Part shown: piece after piece, positions 8,104 through 20,421 of the stretch
Layout of the letters: each line of letters starts with the position of its first letter
Position numbering within the stretch: the stretch's first letter is position 1
Assembly (NCBI RefSeq): GCF_030651185.1
Contig: NZ_JAUSCJ010000006.1
Location: 186,001-250,000, forward strand
Direction of reading: 5' to 3'
DNA length: 64,000 bases
From: Phenylobacterium sp.
Lineage (GTDB): Bacteria > Pseudomonadota > Alphaproteobacteria > Caulobacterales > Caulobacteraceae
Made by a program: the position numbers and the translations under genes
The notes under the pieces: model-generated
The model's input: only the letters and a program-made list of their open reading frames with translations
Database searches by the model: none
What the model was told of the DNA's origin: nothing

Positions 8104-8850
8104 TCAGGCCGCAATCGCCTCTTCAGCTTCCGGGGCCCAGGCGAAGTCCGGGTAGAAGCGGGCCATCATCCGGCGCGTGTAACAGACCAGGCGCGGAAAG
8201 CGCTCGGCGCGGCGGCGCAGGGGCGAGTCGAAGAACGGCGTCAGCATGCCGGCCAGGGTCGCGAAGGCGAAGGCGTCCACGCTGGTGGGCTCGTCTCCCA
8301 TGAGAAAGGCCTTGTCGCCGAGCAAGGCGTCCAGGGCCATCAGGGAGCGGGCGGCGAGCGCCAGGATCTCGTGCTCGGAGTGACGGCCGACGCCGACCGC
8401 GCGGATATTGGCCGAGACCGCCTCCAGCAGTTGGGCCTTCAACACCGGACGGGCGGTTTCGGGCGCCCCGTCGAACCAGTGGGCCGGACCCTTGTCGAAG
8501 TTCTCCGGCAGCAGGAAGCGGAAGTAGCCGGAAGTCCAGGCCAGGTGGTTCTCGCACATCCGCTCGATGGCCCAGGCCTGGGCGCGCTCCACCGTCGTCA
8601 GGCCGGCGTCCAGATCCACACCATAACGCGCCTCGATGTGGCCGCGGATGAAGGTGGAGTCGGCGATCTTCTCGCTGGCGTCCTCGATGTAGGGCAGCTG
8701 CCCCTTGGGCGAGTCCTCGCGCCAGCCCTGGACCTTCACATAGGGCAGTCCCGCCATCTGCAGCTGGATCTCGGTCTTGGTCACATAGGGGCTGACGTCC
8801 GGCAGGCCGAAGCCTTCGCCGCAGGCATAGAGGGTGATCAGCTTGGTCAT
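8104..8850 (-). CDS. Glutathione S-transferase family protein
   Basis: A 248-aa GST-fold protein. The N-terminal thioredoxin-like part (TLYACGEGFGLPDVSPYVTK, then LPYVKVQGW and KGQLPYIEDASEKIADS) holds the cis-Pro and the glutamyl-binding E/D-S pair. The helical C-terminal domain ends with CYTRRMMARFYPDF. The FAST/'metaxin-like' branch of GSTs looks similar, so true conjugation activity is uncertain. It is divergent from the WYL regulator across an 85-bp gap, making it a candidate target of that regulator (inference). Confidence 0.88.
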   Translation of the reverse strand: MTKLITLYACGEGFGLPDVSPYVTKTEIQLQMAGLPYVKVQGWREDSPKGQLPYIEDASEKIADSTFIRGHIEARYGVDLDAGLTTVERAQAWAIERMCENHLAWTSGYFRFLLPENFDKGPAHWFDGAPETARPVLKAQLLEAVSANIRAVGVGRHSEHEILALAARSLMALDALLGDKAFLMGDEPTSVDAFAFATLAGMLTPFFDSPLRRRAERFPRLVCYTRRMMARFYPDFAWAPEAEEAIAA

Positions 8851-8935
8851 GGCGTTTCTCCGGTTGCGTTGATCCCGGTTCTATTGCCATCCTGCTGACA
8901 ACGTGGTGGCGGCAGTGGTGGAGCTTGTAGTCTGA

Positions 8936-9670
8936 ATGAGACGCGCCGACCGCCTGTTCCAGATCATCCAGATCCTGCGCCGCTCACGGCGGCCGGTGAC
9001 CGCCGATGCGCTCGCCCAGGAGTTGGAGACCTCCAAGCGCACGGTCTATCGCGACGTCGCCGACCTGATGGCCCAGCGGGTGCCGGTTCGGGGCGAGGCG
9101 GGCATCGGCTATGTGCTGGACCAGGGCTACGACCTGCCGCCCCTGATGCTGACCCCCGACGAGATCGAGGCCGCGGTGCTGGGGGCGCAATGGGTGGCCA
9201 GCCGCGGCGACCCGGCCCTGGCCATGGCCGCCCAGGACCTGATCGCCAAGATCAGCGCCGCCATCCCCGAACGCCTACGGCCCTATATCGACGCGCCAAG
9301 TTTGGGGGCGGCCAGGTCCTGGAAGCTGCAGCCCGACGCCATCGACATGGCCCAGGTCCGCGCCCAGATTCACGCCGGCCGCAAGATCGCCATCCACTAC
9401 AAGGACGAGCAGGGCCGCGACAGCGAACGCACCATCTGGCCGGTGACCATCGGCTATCATGACACCGTCCGGATGCTGATGGCCTGGTGCGAGTTGCGCC
9501 AGGACTTCCGCTCCTTCCGCGCCGACCGGGTGACGGGGGCCGAGTTCCTGGAGGATCGCTACCCCGAACGCCCCGCCGTGCTGCGCGCCAAGTGGCGGCG
9601 CGCGATGGACGAGCAGCGGGATGAGATCATCAAGATGAAGACGCGCGAGGCGACGGCGGAGAAGGGCTGA
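8936..9670 (+). CDS. YafY/WYL-type helix-turn-helix transcriptional regulator
   Basis: A 244-aa regulator. The N-terminal HTH_11 winged helix (RRADRLFQIIQILRRS through ALAQELETSKRTVYRDVADL, residues 2-45) is followed by a linker and a WYL domain (about 140-215) containing the characteristic IHYKDEQGRDSERTIWPV segment and a later FRSFRADRV. WYL domains sense ligands or nucleic acids. The gene is divergent from the GST gene, and its 3' end overlaps the convergent kinase gene by 41 bases. Confidence 0.92.
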   Translation: MRRADRLFQIIQILRRSRRPVTADALAQELETSKRTVYRDVADLMAQRVPVRGEAGIGYVLDQGYDLPPLMLTPDEIEAAVLGAQWVASRGDPALAMAAQDLIAKISAAIPERLRPYIDAPSLGAARSWKLQPDAIDMAQVRAQIHAGRKIAIHYKDEQGRDSERTIWPVTIGYHDTVRMLMAWCELRQDFRSFRADRVTGAEFLEDRYPERPAVLRAKWRRAMDEQRDEIIKMKTREATAEKG

Positions 9671-10538
9671 CGTCTCCGCTCCCGCTTGCGGGCGCAGGGT
9701 TTCGGTTCTCGTCCAGCTCCACCACCACATCGGCCCGTCCCGGCATCTCGGCCAGGATGTGGCGGCTCAGGCGCTCGTAGTGGGCGATGAAGTCGGCCAC
9801 CTGGGCGTCGGTCATGGCGCGCCGGAGGTCGCCGCCCTCGCGGGCCAGGCGGGCGCGCAGCTTGGCCTCCTGCTCCTGGCGCCAGGCCAGCACCACCTCG
9901 AAGCTGGGCGCCTTGAGCAGGACCAGCAGGTCGATGCGGGCGAACAGGTCCTGATACGGCCCGGCCAGGGCGGCGTTGACGAAGGTCCGCCAGCGGCCGT
10001 CGGGGTCGCGCTCGTGTTCCAGGGCGTTGATCGGCGCTGAGACGTCGGCCTGCGGGACTGCCCCGACACACCAGCCTTCGAAGAGGATGACGTCCACCGG
10101 GCCGGTCACCGCAACGCCCTGGGGTTTGCGGTCGTCGGCGGCCTTGTCGAAGGCCGGCAGCAGGGTCGCTCCGGGGTGGGCCAGGCTCTCGAGAACCGCC
10201 AGGCCGAGGGCCACATCGTGGGTTCCGGGAACGCCGCGCGTCGCCAGCAGCGGATGGACGTCGCGACCCAGCGCCTGGCGCGCGGCGTGGCTGAGATAGA
10301 GGTCATCCAGGGACAGCGCGGCCACCTTCAGGCCCGCGCCTTCCAGCAGGTGGCGGAGCACGGCGGTCAGGGTGGACTTGCCGCTGGCCTGGCTGCCGCA
10401 GATGCCCACCACCAAGCCCGGCTTGCGGGGTTCGGCGACGAGGCGGGCGGCCAAGGGGCCGCAGATCGCCAGGGCGGTGGCGGCGAAGTCGGGCGGCAGG
10501 CCCTCGGCGGCGATGAAGTCGGATAGCCAGGCGTCCAT
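9630..10538 (-). CDS. P-loop kinase, D-glycerate 3-kinase-like
   Basis: A 302-aa kinase with Walker A GICGSQASGKST (Lys54), followed by LSLDDLYLSHAARQ, RGVPGTHDVALG, LPAFDKAADD and VILFEGWCVGA. This order, plus the late DENRNPA motif, matches plant-type glycerate kinases (GLYK), which phosphorylate D-glycerate to 3-phosphoglycerate. The last 20 or so residues are low-complexity Pro/Ser, encoded by a CCCGCttGCGGG repeat and by sequence antisense to the WYL gene, so the tail looks like read-through added after loss of an earlier stop. Confidence 0.85.
   Translation of the reverse strand: MDAWLSDFIAAEGLPPDFAATALAICGPLAARLVAEPRKPGLVVGICGSQASGKSTLTAVLRHLLEGAGLKVAALSLDDLYLSHAARQALGRDVHPLLATRGVPGTHDVALGLAVLESLAHPGATLLPAFDKAADDRKPQGVAVTGPVDVILFEGWCVGAVPQADVSAPINALEHERDPDGRWRTFVNAALAGPYQDLFARIDLLVLLKAPSFEVVLAWRQEQEAKLRARLAREGGDLRRAMTDAQVADFIAHYERLSRHILAEMPGRADVVVELDENRNPAPASGSGDVSPSPPSPRASSS
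9681..9692. repeat. Short palindromic repeat CCCGC-tt-GCGGG (copy 1)
   Basis: A perfect 5-bp inverted repeat around TT. The same core recurs at 16769-16780 just behind the beta-galactosidase gene, with CTCC a few bases upstream both times. Here it lies inside the 3' end of the kinase reading frame, 11 bases past the WYL stop. Probably a dispersed intergenic palindrome; only two copies were seen. Confidence 0.5.
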
Positions 10539-10552
10539 GGGACCAGCCTAGC

Positions 10553-10714
10553 CTAGATGGCGGCCTCGATGGCAGTGGCGGCCTTGTTCATCAGATCGAA
10601 CAACACGGTCTGGAAGGCGCCGATGGCCGCCACCACGGCCATGCCCAGCACCCCGGCCAGCACGGCGTACTCCACCATGGTCGCCCCGCGCTCATCGCGC
10701 AGGAAGCGGGTCAG
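10553..10714 (-). CDS. Flp family type IVb pilin, probable non-ATG (CTG) start
   Basis: The minus strand encodes LTRFLRDERGATMVEYAVLA, then a single hydrophobic helix ending DLMNKAATAIEAAI and a TAG stop. This is a complete Flp/Fap prepilin: a short basic leader ending in Gly10, a prepilin-peptidase site (RG/ATMVEY) with Glu at +5 of the mature form, and a 43-residue mature helix. No ATG, GTG or TTG lies in frame between the mutT coding end and the leader. CTG 10714-10712 overlaps the mutT TGA stop (10711-10713), so translation may be coupled. No tad secretion genes are in the window. Confidence 0.75.
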   Translation of the reverse strand: MTRFLRDERGATMVEYAVLAGVLGMAVVAAIGAFQTVLFDLMNKAATAIEAAI

Positions 10715-11121
10715 ATAAGATCGCGCAGCCAGGCCACCAGCGGCGCATCGGCCGGCGGCATCGGATAGTCGCCGAGCTTTGAGGGTTTCACCCATGCGAG
10801 CGCCGCGTGCTCCCTGGCCGTGATCACGCCGTCCCACCGACGGCACAGGTAGAGTGGCATCAGGAGGTGAAAGCTTTCGTAAGCATGGCTGGCGAAGACG
10901 AAGGGGGCCAGGCAGGCCTGGGTGACGCCGATGCCCAGCTCCTCCTCCAGCTCGCGGATCAGGCACGCCTCCGGGGTCTCGCCGGGCTCGACCTTGCCGC
11001 CCGGAAACTCCCAGAGACCCGCGAGTTGCTTGCCCTCCGGACGCTGGGCGATCAGCACGCGGCCATCGGTGTCGATCAGGGCGGCGGCGGCGACAAGCAG
11101 CATGGGTTTGGGATCGGCCAT
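10711..11121 (-). CDS. mutT: NUDIX hydrolase, 8-oxo-dGTP diphosphatase
   Basis: A 136-aa MutT-type enzyme. The Nudix box runs from residue 41 (GGKVEPGETPEACLIREL, then EEELG), with the invariant Gly, Glu and REx-EE pattern intact. It removes oxidised guanine nucleotides from the pool. Starts at ATG 11121; Met7 is an alternative. Its stop overlaps the proposed CTG of the Flp pilin gene. A 128-bp gap separates it from the divergent GST operon. Confidence 0.92.
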   Translation of the reverse strand: MADPKPMLLVAAAALIDTDGRVLIAQRPEGKQLAGLWEFPGGKVEPGETPEACLIRELEEELGIGVTQACLAPFVFASHAYESFHLLMPLYLCRRWDGVITAREHAALAWVKPSKLGDYPMPPADAPLVAWLRDLI

Positions 11122-11249
11122 GGCGCCTGCATCGCGGGCCTGAGCGAGAAATGCAACAGCGCGGGCGAATGACGCCAGGTGACGGTGGCGCCCTGCGCTG
11201 GTGCGGGTAGTCTGTCGCCAAGGCCCCTTGAGAGGCCCGGGAGACGCCG

Positions 11250-11939
11250 GTGATCGACCTCTACTATGCCGCCACGCCCAACGGCTGGAAGATCAGCATC
11301 ATGCTGGAGGAGTGCGGCCTGCCGTACACCGTCCACCCGGTGAACCTGGGGCGCGGCGAGCAGTTCGCGCCGGACTTCCTGAAGCTCAGCCCCAACAACC
11401 GTATCCCGGCCATCGTCGACCAGGATCCGGAGGGCGGCGGGGCGGCGATACCGATCTTCGAGACCGGCGCGATCCTGGTCTATCTGGCGGAGAAGACCGG
11501 CCGCTTCCTGCCCGCCGATGTGCGGGGGCGGTCGGCCGTGATGCAGTGGCTGATGTGGCAGGTGGGGGGTCTGGGCCCCATGCTGGGCCAGAACGGCCAC
11601 TTCAAGCTCTATGCCCCGGAGAAGATCGCCTACGCCATCGACCGCTATGAGCGCGAGGCCGCCCGGCTGTACGGCGTGCTGGACGGCCAGCTGGGCCGGA
11701 CCGGCGCCTATGTGGCCGGCGACGACTATTCCATCGCCGACATGGCCTGTTTCCCCTGGCTGATCACCCACAAGGCCCAGGGCTTCACCCTGGACGACTA
11801 TCCCAACATCAAGCGCTGGTTCGCCACCGTGCGGGCGCGGCCCGGCGTGGTGGCGGGGACCGGCGTCGGGCGCATGGCGCGGCCGGGCGAGATGGACGCG
11901 CAGACCAAGCAGAACCTCTTCGGGATCGCCGCAACATGA
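11250..11939 (+). CDS. Glutathione S-transferase (YfcG/YghU-like)
   Basis: A 229-aa GST from GTG 11250. The N-terminal segment (LYYAATPNGWKISIMLEEC, YTVHPVNL, LSPNNRIPAIVD, then IFETGAILVYLAEKTGRFLP) shows the Asn-Gly-xx-Lys start and the E-T/S glutathione site of the Nu-class proteins YfcG and YghU, which act as glutathione-dependent disulfide reductases. It is the first of four genes joined by 4-base overlaps, so it probably supplies glutathione chemistry to the pathway of the next three. Confidence 0.9.
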   Translation: MIDLYYAATPNGWKISIMLEECGLPYTVHPVNLGRGEQFAPDFLKLSPNNRIPAIVDQDPEGGGAAIPIFETGAILVYLAEKTGRFLPADVRGRSAVMQWLMWQVGGLGPMLGQNGHFKLYAPEKIAYAIDRYEREAARLYGVLDGQLGRTGAYVAGDDYSIADMACFPWLITHKAQGFTLDDYPNIKRWFATVRARPGVVAGTGVGRMARPGEMDAQTKQNLFGIAAT

Positions 11940-12546
11940 TCGAGTGCTTCTTCGACTGCTCCAGCCCCTGGACCTATCTGGCCTTCCACAACCTGCAGCC
12001 GCTGGCCGCCGATCTGGGGGTCGAGATCGAGTGGCGGCCGATCCTGGTGGGGGGCATCTTCAACACCGTGAACCCCTCGGTCTATGAGCAGCGCGCGACG
12101 CCGGTGCCGGCCAAGGCCCGCTACATGAAGAAGGACCTGGAGGACTGGGCGCGGCACTCCGGGATCGAGATCACCTTCCCGCCCAAGGTGTTCCCGGTGA
12201 ACAGCGTCAAGGCCATGCGCGGCTGCATCTGGCTGGCGCCGCAGGGCAAGCTCGTCGCCTTCGCCGACGCGGTGTTCAAGGCCTATTGGAGCGACAACCG
12301 CGACATCTCGCAGGACGAGGTGCTGACGGAGATCTGCCAGGGCGTCGGGGTCGATCCCGCCGCCTTCCTGGCCGGGATCGCCGAGCCGGCGGTGAAGGAT
12401 CAGCTGCGGCTCAACACCGAGGAGGTGGTCGCCCGGGGCGGGTTCGGCTCGCCGACAATCTTCGTGAACCGCACCGACATGTACTTTGGCAACGACCGCC
12501 TGCCCCTGATCGCGGACGCGGTCGCGGCCCTCAAGGAACGCAAAGC

Positions 12547-12550
<4 letters not shown>
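11936..12550 (+). CDS. 2-hydroxychromene-2-carboxylate isomerase family protein (DsbA-like fold)
   Basis: A 204-aa kappa-class GST relative. MIECFFDCSSPWTYLAFHNL carries the F-D-x-x-S-P-W-x-Y active-site turn, and GGFGSPTIFVNRTDMYFGND near the C-terminus holds the cis-Pro. The family includes the glutathione-dependent isomerase of naphthalene breakdown. The start ATG overlaps the preceding GST stop (ATGA, 11936-11939), and the stop overlaps the amidohydrolase start, so all are coupled. The aromatic substrate is not knowable from sequence. Confidence 0.9.
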
Positions 12551-16757
<4,207 letters not shown>

Positions 16758-16761
16758 TCTT

Positions 16762-16785
16762 CTCCTGTCCCGCTTGCGGGAGAGG
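16762..16785. repeat. Short palindromic repeat CCCGC-tt-GCGGG (copy 2)
   Basis: CCCGC (16769-16773) and GCGGG (16776-16780), flanked by CTCC and GAGG that partly extend the stem, lie just after the beta-galactosidase stop. Same core as 9681-9692. It could end transcription of the four-gene operon, although no U-tract follows. Confidence 0.5.
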
Positions 16786-17071
16786 TTAGGTTGAGGTCGC
16801 CCGGCGCCGCACCTGCGAAGGAGCTGAGCCGTATTTGGTTGACTTCCAGGGTTCCAGCGCGCATATGAGCCCCGCGCTGCAGCAATTCGCGGCGCTATGG
16901 CGCTCCAGCCGCGTGATGGGATTTACGAAGGTCCCAGCCTGTCGAGCGCCGAAAGAGATCGCATAGATCGCCCCGCCACGCGGGGGCTTTCCACAAATGA
17001 CCCCGCGCTCCGCGACCCTGGCCATACGGCCAGCGGCCGCATTCGGCGCATATGTGAAAGACACATACGTT
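16786..17071 (+). promoter_or_regulatory. Helicase leader region with putative promoter and two hairpins
   Basis: No convincing gene occupies this 286-bp stretch. A TTGACT box (16839-16844) with a weak CATATG at 17-bp spacing (16862-16867) is a possible promoter. Downstream lie a terminator-like hairpin CCCCGC-cac-GCGGGG (16971-16985) followed by GCTTTCC, and a palindrome TATGTG-aaaga-CACATA (17051-17067) that ends four bases before the preferred TTG start. A long structured leader is common for DEAD-box helicase genes; regulation here is inference. Confidence 0.4.
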
Positions 17072-18547
17072 TTGACCAAATTTACCGACTTCGGCCTCGC
17101 TCAACCCCTGCTGAAGGCCCTGGCCGACGAAGGCTACACCACCCCCACCCCCATCCAGACCCAGGCCATTCCCGGCGTCATGACCGGCAAGGACCTGCTG
17201 GGCATCGCTCAGACCGGCACCGGCAAGACCGCCGCCTTCGCCCTTCCGATCCTGCATCGCCTGGCCGCCGACCGTAAGCCCGCGCCCCGCCGCGGCTGCC
17301 GCGTCCTGGTGCTCTCCCCCACCCGCGAACTCGCCACCCAGATCGGCGAGAGCTTCAAGGCCTATGGCAAGCACCTGGGCGTCTCCGTCGCCGTCGTGTT
17401 CGGCGGCGTGAAGTACGGCGGCCAGATGCGGGCGCTGGCCGGTGGCGTCGACGTTCTGGTGGCCACCCCGGGCCGCCTGATCGACCACCTGGGCGAGAAG
17501 ACCATCACGCTTGGCGGCGTCGAGATCTTCGTCCTCGACGAAGCCGACCAGATGCTGGACATGGGCTTCATCCTGCCCATCCGCCGGATCGTGAAGTACC
17601 TGCCGAAGGAACGGCAGAACCTGTTCTTCTCCGCCACCATGCCCACCGAGATCGGCAAGCTGGCCGGCGAACTGCTGAACCCCAACCCGCTGAAGGTCTC
17701 GGTCACCCCGCAGGCCACCACCGTGGAACGGGTCGACCAGAAGGTGATCTTCGTGGAGACGGCCCGCAAGCGCGCCCTGCTCTGCGAACTATTCGCCGAG
17801 AAGAACTTCAAGCGCGTCATCGTCTTCACCCGCACCAAGCGCGGCGCCGACCGGGTGGCCAAGTCCCTGGAAGCCGCCGGCGTCGAAGCCGCGGCCATCC
17901 ATGGCGACAAGAGCCAGGGCCAGCGGGAACGCGCGCTCGCCGCCTTCAAGGCCGGTGAGGTCCGCGCCCTGGTGGCCACCGACATCGCCGCCCGCGGCAT
18001 CGACGTCGACGCCGTGACCCACGTCGTGCAGTACGAACTGCCCAACGTGCCGGAGAGCTACGTCCACCGGATCGGCCGTACGGCCCGCGCCGGGGCCGGC
18101 GGTTCGGCCGTCGCCTTCTGCGCCGACGACGAACGCAACCTGCTGCGCGATATCCAGAAGGTGACGCGCCAGAACATCCCCACTGAGGAACGCCGCGGCG
18201 ACCGCGCCCTGATGGTCATGACGCAAGCCATGCCTGAAGTGGCCGCCGAGCGGGCCGAGGCCGGCCGCAAGAACCACGGCGGCGACCGCAACGGCGCCGG
18301 CGGAACCCGCAAGCCGCAGAACCGCAGCGACCTGCCGGGCGGCCTGCGCGCCCAGCGCAACCGTCCCGCCAAGGGTCACGGCGGCGGCAATGGCGGGAGC
18401 GGCGGTGATCGCCACCCCCACGGCGCTCGCACCGGCGGCGAGCGCGCCTCCACGACCCCCATCAGCCAGAACCAGTTCAAGGGCCCCAAGCGCGAAGGCG
18501 CCGCGGCCTCGGCCGCCCCGGCCAAGCGCTGGAGCCCCATCGACTAG
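17072..18547 (+). CDS. DEAD-box ATP-dependent RNA helicase (RhlE type)
   Basis: About 491 aa from TTG 17072, chosen because family proteins open directly on the Q-motif aromatic (LTKFTDFGLAQPLLKAL, then PTPIQTQAIP). ATG 16997 or GTG 17054 would add 25 or 6 residues. All motifs are present: AQTGTGKT, PTRELATQ, VLDEADQMLDMGF, SATMP, ATDIAARGIDV and HRIGRTARAG. After about residue 390 comes a basic, Gly/Asn/Arg-rich disordered tail (GGGNGGSGGDRHPH), typical of RhlE-like helicases that remodel RNA in ribosome assembly or the degradosome. Followed by a strong intrinsic terminator. Confidence 0.93.
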   Translation: MTKFTDFGLAQPLLKALADEGYTTPTPIQTQAIPGVMTGKDLLGIAQTGTGKTAAFALPILHRLAADRKPAPRRGCRVLVLSPTRELATQIGESFKAYGKHLGVSVAVVFGGVKYGGQMRALAGGVDVLVATPGRLIDHLGEKTITLGGVEIFVLDEADQMLDMGFILPIRRIVKYLPKERQNLFFSATMPTEIGKLAGELLNPNPLKVSVTPQATTVERVDQKVIFVETARKRALLCELFAEKNFKRVIVFTRTKRGADRVAKSLEAAGVEAAAIHGDKSQGQRERALAAFKAGEVRALVATDIAARGIDVDAVTHVVQYELPNVPESYVHRIGRTARAGAGGSAVAFCADDERNLLRDIQKVTRQNIPTEERRGDRALMVMTQAMPEVAAERAEAGRKNHGGDRNGAGGTRKPQNRSDLPGGLRAQRNRPAKGHGGGNGGSGGDRHPHGARTGGERASTTPISQNQFKGPKREGAAASAAPAKRWSPID

Positions 18548-18577
18548 TCGATGAGCTGACAGTCTGAGTTAGATCGA

Positions 18578-18608
18578 GCGCCTCGCCCCACCGGGCGGGG
18601 CGCTTTTT
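18578..18608 (+). terminator. Rho-independent terminator of the helicase gene
   Basis: An 11-bp GC-rich stem (18578-18588 with 18593-18603, one G-U pair), loop CACC, then TTTTT at 18604-18608. It lies 30 bases behind the helicase stop. Confidence 0.88.
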
Positions 18609-18653
18609 CATTGGGCCGGGGGGTGGGCGGGCCGTGGAGCGTGGAGCGCGACG

Positions 18654-20306
18654 TCAGAACCGCGTCGAGAGCGCGAGGAACGGCCGCCAGGTCTTCTTGC
18701 GGCGATCGTAGGGGGTGCGGGTCAGAGGGCGGGCGGCCTCGACCGTCAGGGTGGCGCGGTCGCCGACGCGGGCGCGGACGCCCAGGCCGGTGGAGACAAG
18801 GTCGGCGTCGGCGCCGGAGCGCTTGAGGTTCCAGACCTTGCCCGCATCGAGGAAGCCGTAGCCCTGGAGGAAGCTGAAGGGCCCACGCTTGGGGCTGAAG
18901 CCGGCGCGCAGCTCGGCCGACGCCGCGACGCCCTGGTCGCCGCCGATTTCGGCGTAGTTGTAGCCCCGTCCATAGGGCGCGCCCCCGACGACGAACTCCT
19001 CCGACGACAGAAGGCGGTGCGGCGACCATTGTCCGTCTGCCGTCAGGGAAAGCCCCGCCCAGGGGCCGAGGTCGCGATAGTGCGAGCCGTGGACGTTGAG
19101 CTTCACAAACTGGCGCGAGGCGTCGGCGCGCGACAGGCCCTCGCCGGCCTTGACGCCGGGCTCGCCGCGTTGGCCCGCCGAGACCTGGGCGAAGAGGTTG
19201 CTGGACTCTCCGGGAACGGTCACGTCGGCGTTGAGGGCCCCACGCAGCACGACCACGTTGTCGGCATAGCCGCCGGTGTCGGCCCAGTCCTGCTCGATGT
19301 GCCGCGCCTGGAGGGTGGTCTGGGTCCAGGCGTTGACCCGGCGGTCGCGCTTCAGCGGCTTCAGATAGCTGACGCTCGCCGACAGGCTCTCGCTGCCCAC
19401 GTCGGTGGACATGGTGTTGGCGCCGTCGCGAGCCTTGGCCATGCCGATCGTGCCGCGCAGGCGGGCCCCGCCGCCCAGGGGGGCGGAGTAGCTCACCTCA
19501 CCATAGGTGAAGGCCCGCGGATCGTTGGGCACGGCGAGCACCGCCAGGGCCAACTGGTCGCCAGGGCGGATGGCGGAGTTCTTGGCCACGCGGCCATAGG
19601 CCTGCCAAGGCCCGCTGGTCTTCGGGCCGCGGTTGTCCACATAGGTGCTCAGGGCCAGGGGCTTCAGGCTGGCGACAGCCACCAGGCGGTGGCGGGCAGG
19701 ATCGTCCAGCACCGGTTCCAGCTGGGTCTTGATCTGCACGCCCGGCTCGTCGCCGGCCAGGCTCAGGCGACGTTCCAGCTCGGCGAGGCGCAGTGGGCGG
19801 AGCTCGGACAGGCCCTTGAGGTAGGGAGACGCGGCGGGCGCGCCAATCCCGGTCAACGCCACATCGCTGATGTGTCCCTCATAGATGCGAATGCGAGCGA
19901 CGCCCGCGCCCGGAGCCTGCGGCGGCACGACGGCGCGGGACAGGAAGTAGCCGTCGGCGCGGTACCTGTCGGTGATCGCCGTGGCGATATCGACGAGGTC
20001 GGCGGTGCTGACCTCGCGGGTGAGATAGCCTTGGTACAGCGCCGCCAACTCGCCGGGCTTGTAGACCGTGAGGCCTTCCAGGCTGACCGCGGTGAGCTGG
20101 AAGCAGCCGCTGTCGGGGAGGCCGCACGCGGCGGCCGAGGGCGCTTCATCCTGTGGCCAGGCGAACACCGGCAGTGACAAAAACATGACCGCGGCGACAA
20201 GCATGGCGACGCGGACGGGCCAGTCCGCCGTGCGCCACGCCTCTGCTCCAGCCCACGTCACGCCTTGCGCACCTTCGAACCACGATCTCCGTTGGTGAAC
20301 CAACAT
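18654..20306 (-). CDS. ShlB/FhaC/HecB family outer-membrane transporter (TpsB, two-partner secretion)
   Basis: A 550-aa protein from ATG 20306; an inner start at 20204 (MLVAAVMFLSLPVFAW) gives an ordinary signal peptide. The N-terminal part has a POTRA domain (CFQLTAVSLEGLTVYKPGEL, then GYFLSRAVVPPQAP and IRIYEGHISDVAL). From about residue 210 it is a 16-strand beta barrel, with the VRGY-like loop-6 element as GAPYGRGYNYAEIGGD and a C-terminal Phe (FLALSTRF). Such proteins export one large TpsA adhesin or haemolysin. No TpsA gene is adjacent, so it is an orphan. It is divergent from the FecR/EAL pair over a 115-bp gap. Confidence 0.9.
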   Translation of the reverse strand: MLVHQRRSWFEGAQGVTWAGAEAWRTADWPVRVAMLVAAVMFLSLPVFAWPQDEAPSAAACGLPDSGCFQLTAVSLEGLTVYKPGELAALYQGYLTREVSTADLVDIATAITDRYRADGYFLSRAVVPPQAPGAGVARIRIYEGHISDVALTGIGAPAASPYLKGLSELRPLRLAELERRLSLAGDEPGVQIKTQLEPVLDDPARHRLVAVASLKPLALSTYVDNRGPKTSGPWQAYGRVAKNSAIRPGDQLALAVLAVPNDPRAFTYGEVSYSAPLGGGARLRGTIGMAKARDGANTMSTDVGSESLSASVSYLKPLKRDRRVNAWTQTTLQARHIEQDWADTGGYADNVVVLRGALNADVTVPGESSNLFAQVSAGQRGEPGVKAGEGLSRADASRQFVKLNVHGSHYRDLGPWAGLSLTADGQWSPHRLLSSEEFVVGGAPYGRGYNYAEIGGDQGVAASAELRAGFSPKRGPFSFLQGYGFLDAGKVWNLKRSGADADLVSTGLGVRARVGDRATLTVEAARPLTRTPYDRRKKTWRPFLALSTRF

Positions 20307-20421
20307 GGTGAACGAGACCCTAACGATCCGGTCTTTTTTCTCGCCTTAGCAAAGGCTTAGCCACGGCGAGGTTATTTGTGACGCGAGCGATAATTTTTCG
20401 GTCCACAGATTGGGGTTACCC

